DNA of 7,441 nt from Actinomycetota bacterium. GTDB taxonomy: Bacteria; Actinomycetota; Actinomycetes; Nanopelagicales; Nanopelagicaceae. The notes beneath the pieces were generated by a model, which was not told the origin of the DNA, did no database searches, and was given only the letters and a program-made list of their open reading frames with translations. The position numbers and the translations under genes are program-made. The stretch lies in assembly GCA_009700365.1 (NCBI GenBank), contig WLME01000054.1, positions 1 through 7,441 of the forward strand, written 5' to 3'. Positions 6,423 through 7,441 of the stretch are shown here, piece by piece (the stretch's first letter is position 1; every line of letters begins with the position of its first letter).

Positions 6423-6439
6423 ACGAGTAAACTACCCAC
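6423..6439. promoter_or_regulatory. divergent nth/crp promoter with shared, overlapping -10 elements
   Basis: The whole gap between the nth ATG (6422) and the crp GTG (6440) is 17 bp. The heptamer TAAACTA (6428-6434) gives TAAACT on the plus strand (6428-6433) and TAGTTT on the minus strand (6434-6429). Both fit TAnnnT, and each lies exactly 6 nt from its own start codon. Neither gene has a ribosome binding site. Leaderless transcripts in both directions would start 18 bp apart. No clear -35 is seen on either side. Two polymerases could not bind at once, so the two promoters should compete. Confidence 0.55.
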
Positions 6440-7123
6440 GTGCCACAAGAAGATGAAGTCGTACGACGCGCCCCGCTATTTACCGCCCTGGACGATGCCC
6501 AAGCGGCATCTCTTCGCACCTCTATGGATGCAGTGAAGATCAGCAAGGGCGGAGTTCTCTTTAAAGAAGGTGACGAGGGCGAGCATGTCTACGTCATCGT
6601 TGATGGAAAACTCAAGCTGGGCACTTCCAGTGGAGATGGTCGCGAAAATCTACTTTCAATTCTCGGCCCAGGCGAGATGTTCGGCGAACTTTCACTCTTT
6701 GATCCAGGTCCACGTACATCTACTGCAACAGCAGTCACCGATGCAAAGCTTCTTTCACTCAGCCATGAAAAATTAATTCCTTGGCTAAAGGGAAATCCAG
6801 AAGTTTCTCTGCACCTACTTGCTCGCCTAGCTCAAAGACTCCGCCGCACAAATGAAGCAGTGGGAGATCTCGTATTCTCTGACGTGCCAGGCCGCGTAGC
6901 TAAAGCTCTGATCGATTTAGGTTCACGATTTGGTAAGCAGACAGATGAAGGTCTCTTCGTCCATCACGACCTCACGCAAGAAGAGCTAGCTCAACTCGTG
7001 GGCGCCTCACGTGAAACTGTTAACAAGGCCTTAGCGGATTTTGCTGGCCGCGGATGGCTCAAACTTGATGGCCGTGCGGTAATGATTACAGATTTAGATC
7101 GCCTCGAAAAACGCGGTAAATGA
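6440..7123 (+). CDS. crp: Crp/Fnr-family transcriptional regulator (cAMP receptor protein-like)
   Basis: A 227-residue cytoplasmic regulator close in length and sequence to mycobacterial Crp. An N-terminal cyclic-nucleotide-binding domain (about 12-125) contains the phosphate-binding cassette FGELSLFDPGPRTSTATA at 81-98, with Glu83 and Arg92-Thr93 in the positions that contact cAMP. A dimerisation helix follows (about 121-146), then a winged helix-turn-helix at about 178-206 with recognition helix SRETVNKAL (190-198). The Arg-Glu pair matches Crp proteins that read TGTGA-type half-sites. No Fnr-type N-terminal cysteines are present, so it is not an oxygen sensor. The start is GTG, without a ribosome site but with a -10 box 6 nt upstream. 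acs in the same window is a plausible target by analogy, not shown. Confidence 0.93.
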   Translation: MPQEDEVVRRAPLFTALDDAQAASLRTSMDAVKISKGGVLFKEGDEGEHVYVIVDGKLKLGTSSGDGRENLLSILGPGEMFGELSLFDPGPRTSTATAVTDAKLLSLSHEKLIPWLKGNPEVSLHLLARLAQRLRRTNEAVGDLVFSDVPGRVAKALIDLGSRFGKQTDEGLFVHHDLTQEELAQLVGASRETVNKALADFAGRGWLKLDGRAVMITDLDRLEKRGK

Positions 7124-7183
7124 CGGGGCGCAACTTCTTCATCAAGTTGTGAGAGGTTCCTCGTAAAGTTTCTACTTCAGTTA
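7124..7183. other. short convergent spacer between crp and ridA with a weak stem-loop
   Basis: This 60-bp gap follows the crp stop and precedes, on the other strand, the tandem TAATAA stop of ridA. It contains CAACTT (7131-7136) and AAGTTG (7144-7149) as a 6-bp stem with a 7-nt loop, and a palindromic GAGGTTCCTC (7153-7162). Neither is followed by a T-run. It may serve as a weak bidirectional terminator, but nothing here is convincing. Confidence 0.3.
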
Positions 7184-7441
7184 TTAGTGTTCGGACAACT
7201 CTACGGTTAACTCGACCTCTACAGGTGAGTTAAGAGGAAGTTCAGCAACACCAAGTGCACTTCGTGCAGCTATTCCTGCTTCTCCCCAGATATGCATAAA
7301 GAGTTCTGATGCTCCATTTGCAACTGCTGGCTGAGAAATAAAACCTGGAGCGCCATTTACGTAACAAACTATACGAACTACCTTGACGATTGAATCTACG
7401 GGAGCAACGAGTTCTACTGCGGAGAGCGCGTTAAGTGCACA
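7184..7441 (-). CDS. RidA (YjgF/YER057c/UK114) family protein, C-terminal part
   Basis: The C-terminal 85 residues are present; the N-terminus lies beyond the right edge. The stretch CALNALSAVELVAPVDSIVK, then VNGAPGFISQP, NGASELF and ARSALGVAELP, ending VEVELTVELSEH, matches the actinobacterial RidA-like family encoded near crp (Rv3678c in M. tuberculosis, from memory). Canonical RidA hydrolyses reactive enamine/imine intermediates released by PLP enzymes. The canonical activity depends on an Arg in the C-terminal part; the Arg in AARSALGV is in a suitable place, but substrate use in this subfamily is uncertain. The gene ends in a tandem TAA TAA stop and converges on crp. Confidence 0.88.
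   Translation of the reverse strand, partial: CALNALSAVELVAPVDSIVKVVRIVCYVNGAPGFISQPAVANGASELFMHIWGEAGIAARSALGVAELPLNSPVEVELTVELSEH

Noticed and set aside
6440..7123. Fnr-type oxygen sensor rather than Crp
   Set aside because: No N-terminal cysteine cluster is present, and the cAMP phosphate-binding cassette is intact.
7131..7149. crp terminator
   Set aside because: A 6-bp AU-containing stem with no T-run is too weak to call as a terminator.
1..7441. Mobile element, CRISPR, phage or toxin-antitoxin operon of a known type
   Set aside because: No transposase, integrase, direct-repeat array or recognised antitoxin gene was seen. The region is ordinary housekeeping sequence apart from the 2404-2793 gap.

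Overview
The window looks like a chromosomal segment from a streamlined, low-to-mid GC actinobacterium. The Crp, FbaA, Acs, RidA and Nth proteins read as actinobacterial. The set and orientation acs(+), cvpA/marP-like(-), tlpA(-), nth(-), crp(+), ridA(-) matches, from memory, the Mycobacterium tuberculosis order Rv3667-Rv3678c with several genes missing. The modest GC content and tight packing suggest a freshwater acI/Nanopelagicales-type lineage; that assignment is inference.

Left part (1-2403): a minus-strand operon fba -> purA -> purD (purD is cut by the window edge). It joins a glycolytic/gluconeogenic aldolase to two purine synthesis enzymes. All three starts are preceded by purine-rich ribosome binding sites.

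Middle (2404-2793): a 390-bp gap without a recognised gene. It holds a perfect 11-bp stem-loop, a 33-codon minus-strand small ORF with a very good ribosome binding site encoding a hydrophobic peptide, and a probable leaderless promoter for acs. This is the least explained part of the window.

Right part (2794-7441): acs (acetyl-CoA synthetase) on the plus strand meets a minus-strand operon nth -> tlpA -> cvpA tail to tail, with a 17-bp overlap of the coding ends. Within that operon the genes overlap by 4 bp (GTGA, ATGA), which points to translational coupling. nth is divergent from a Crp/Fnr-type regulator, crp, with only 17 bp between start codons. One 7-bp AT-rich element there can serve as the -10 box for both directions at leaderless spacing. 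A RidA-family gene, cut by the right edge, converges on crp.

Together the genes cover central carbon and acetate use, purine synthesis, base-excision repair, extracytoplasmic thiol redox chemistry and a likely cAMP-type global regulator. No mobile element, CRISPR array, tRNA or rRNA was seen. The most interesting items are the small hydrophobic ORF with its hairpin, the symmetric divergent leaderless promoter, and the protease-less CvpA protein where related actinobacteria carry MarP.
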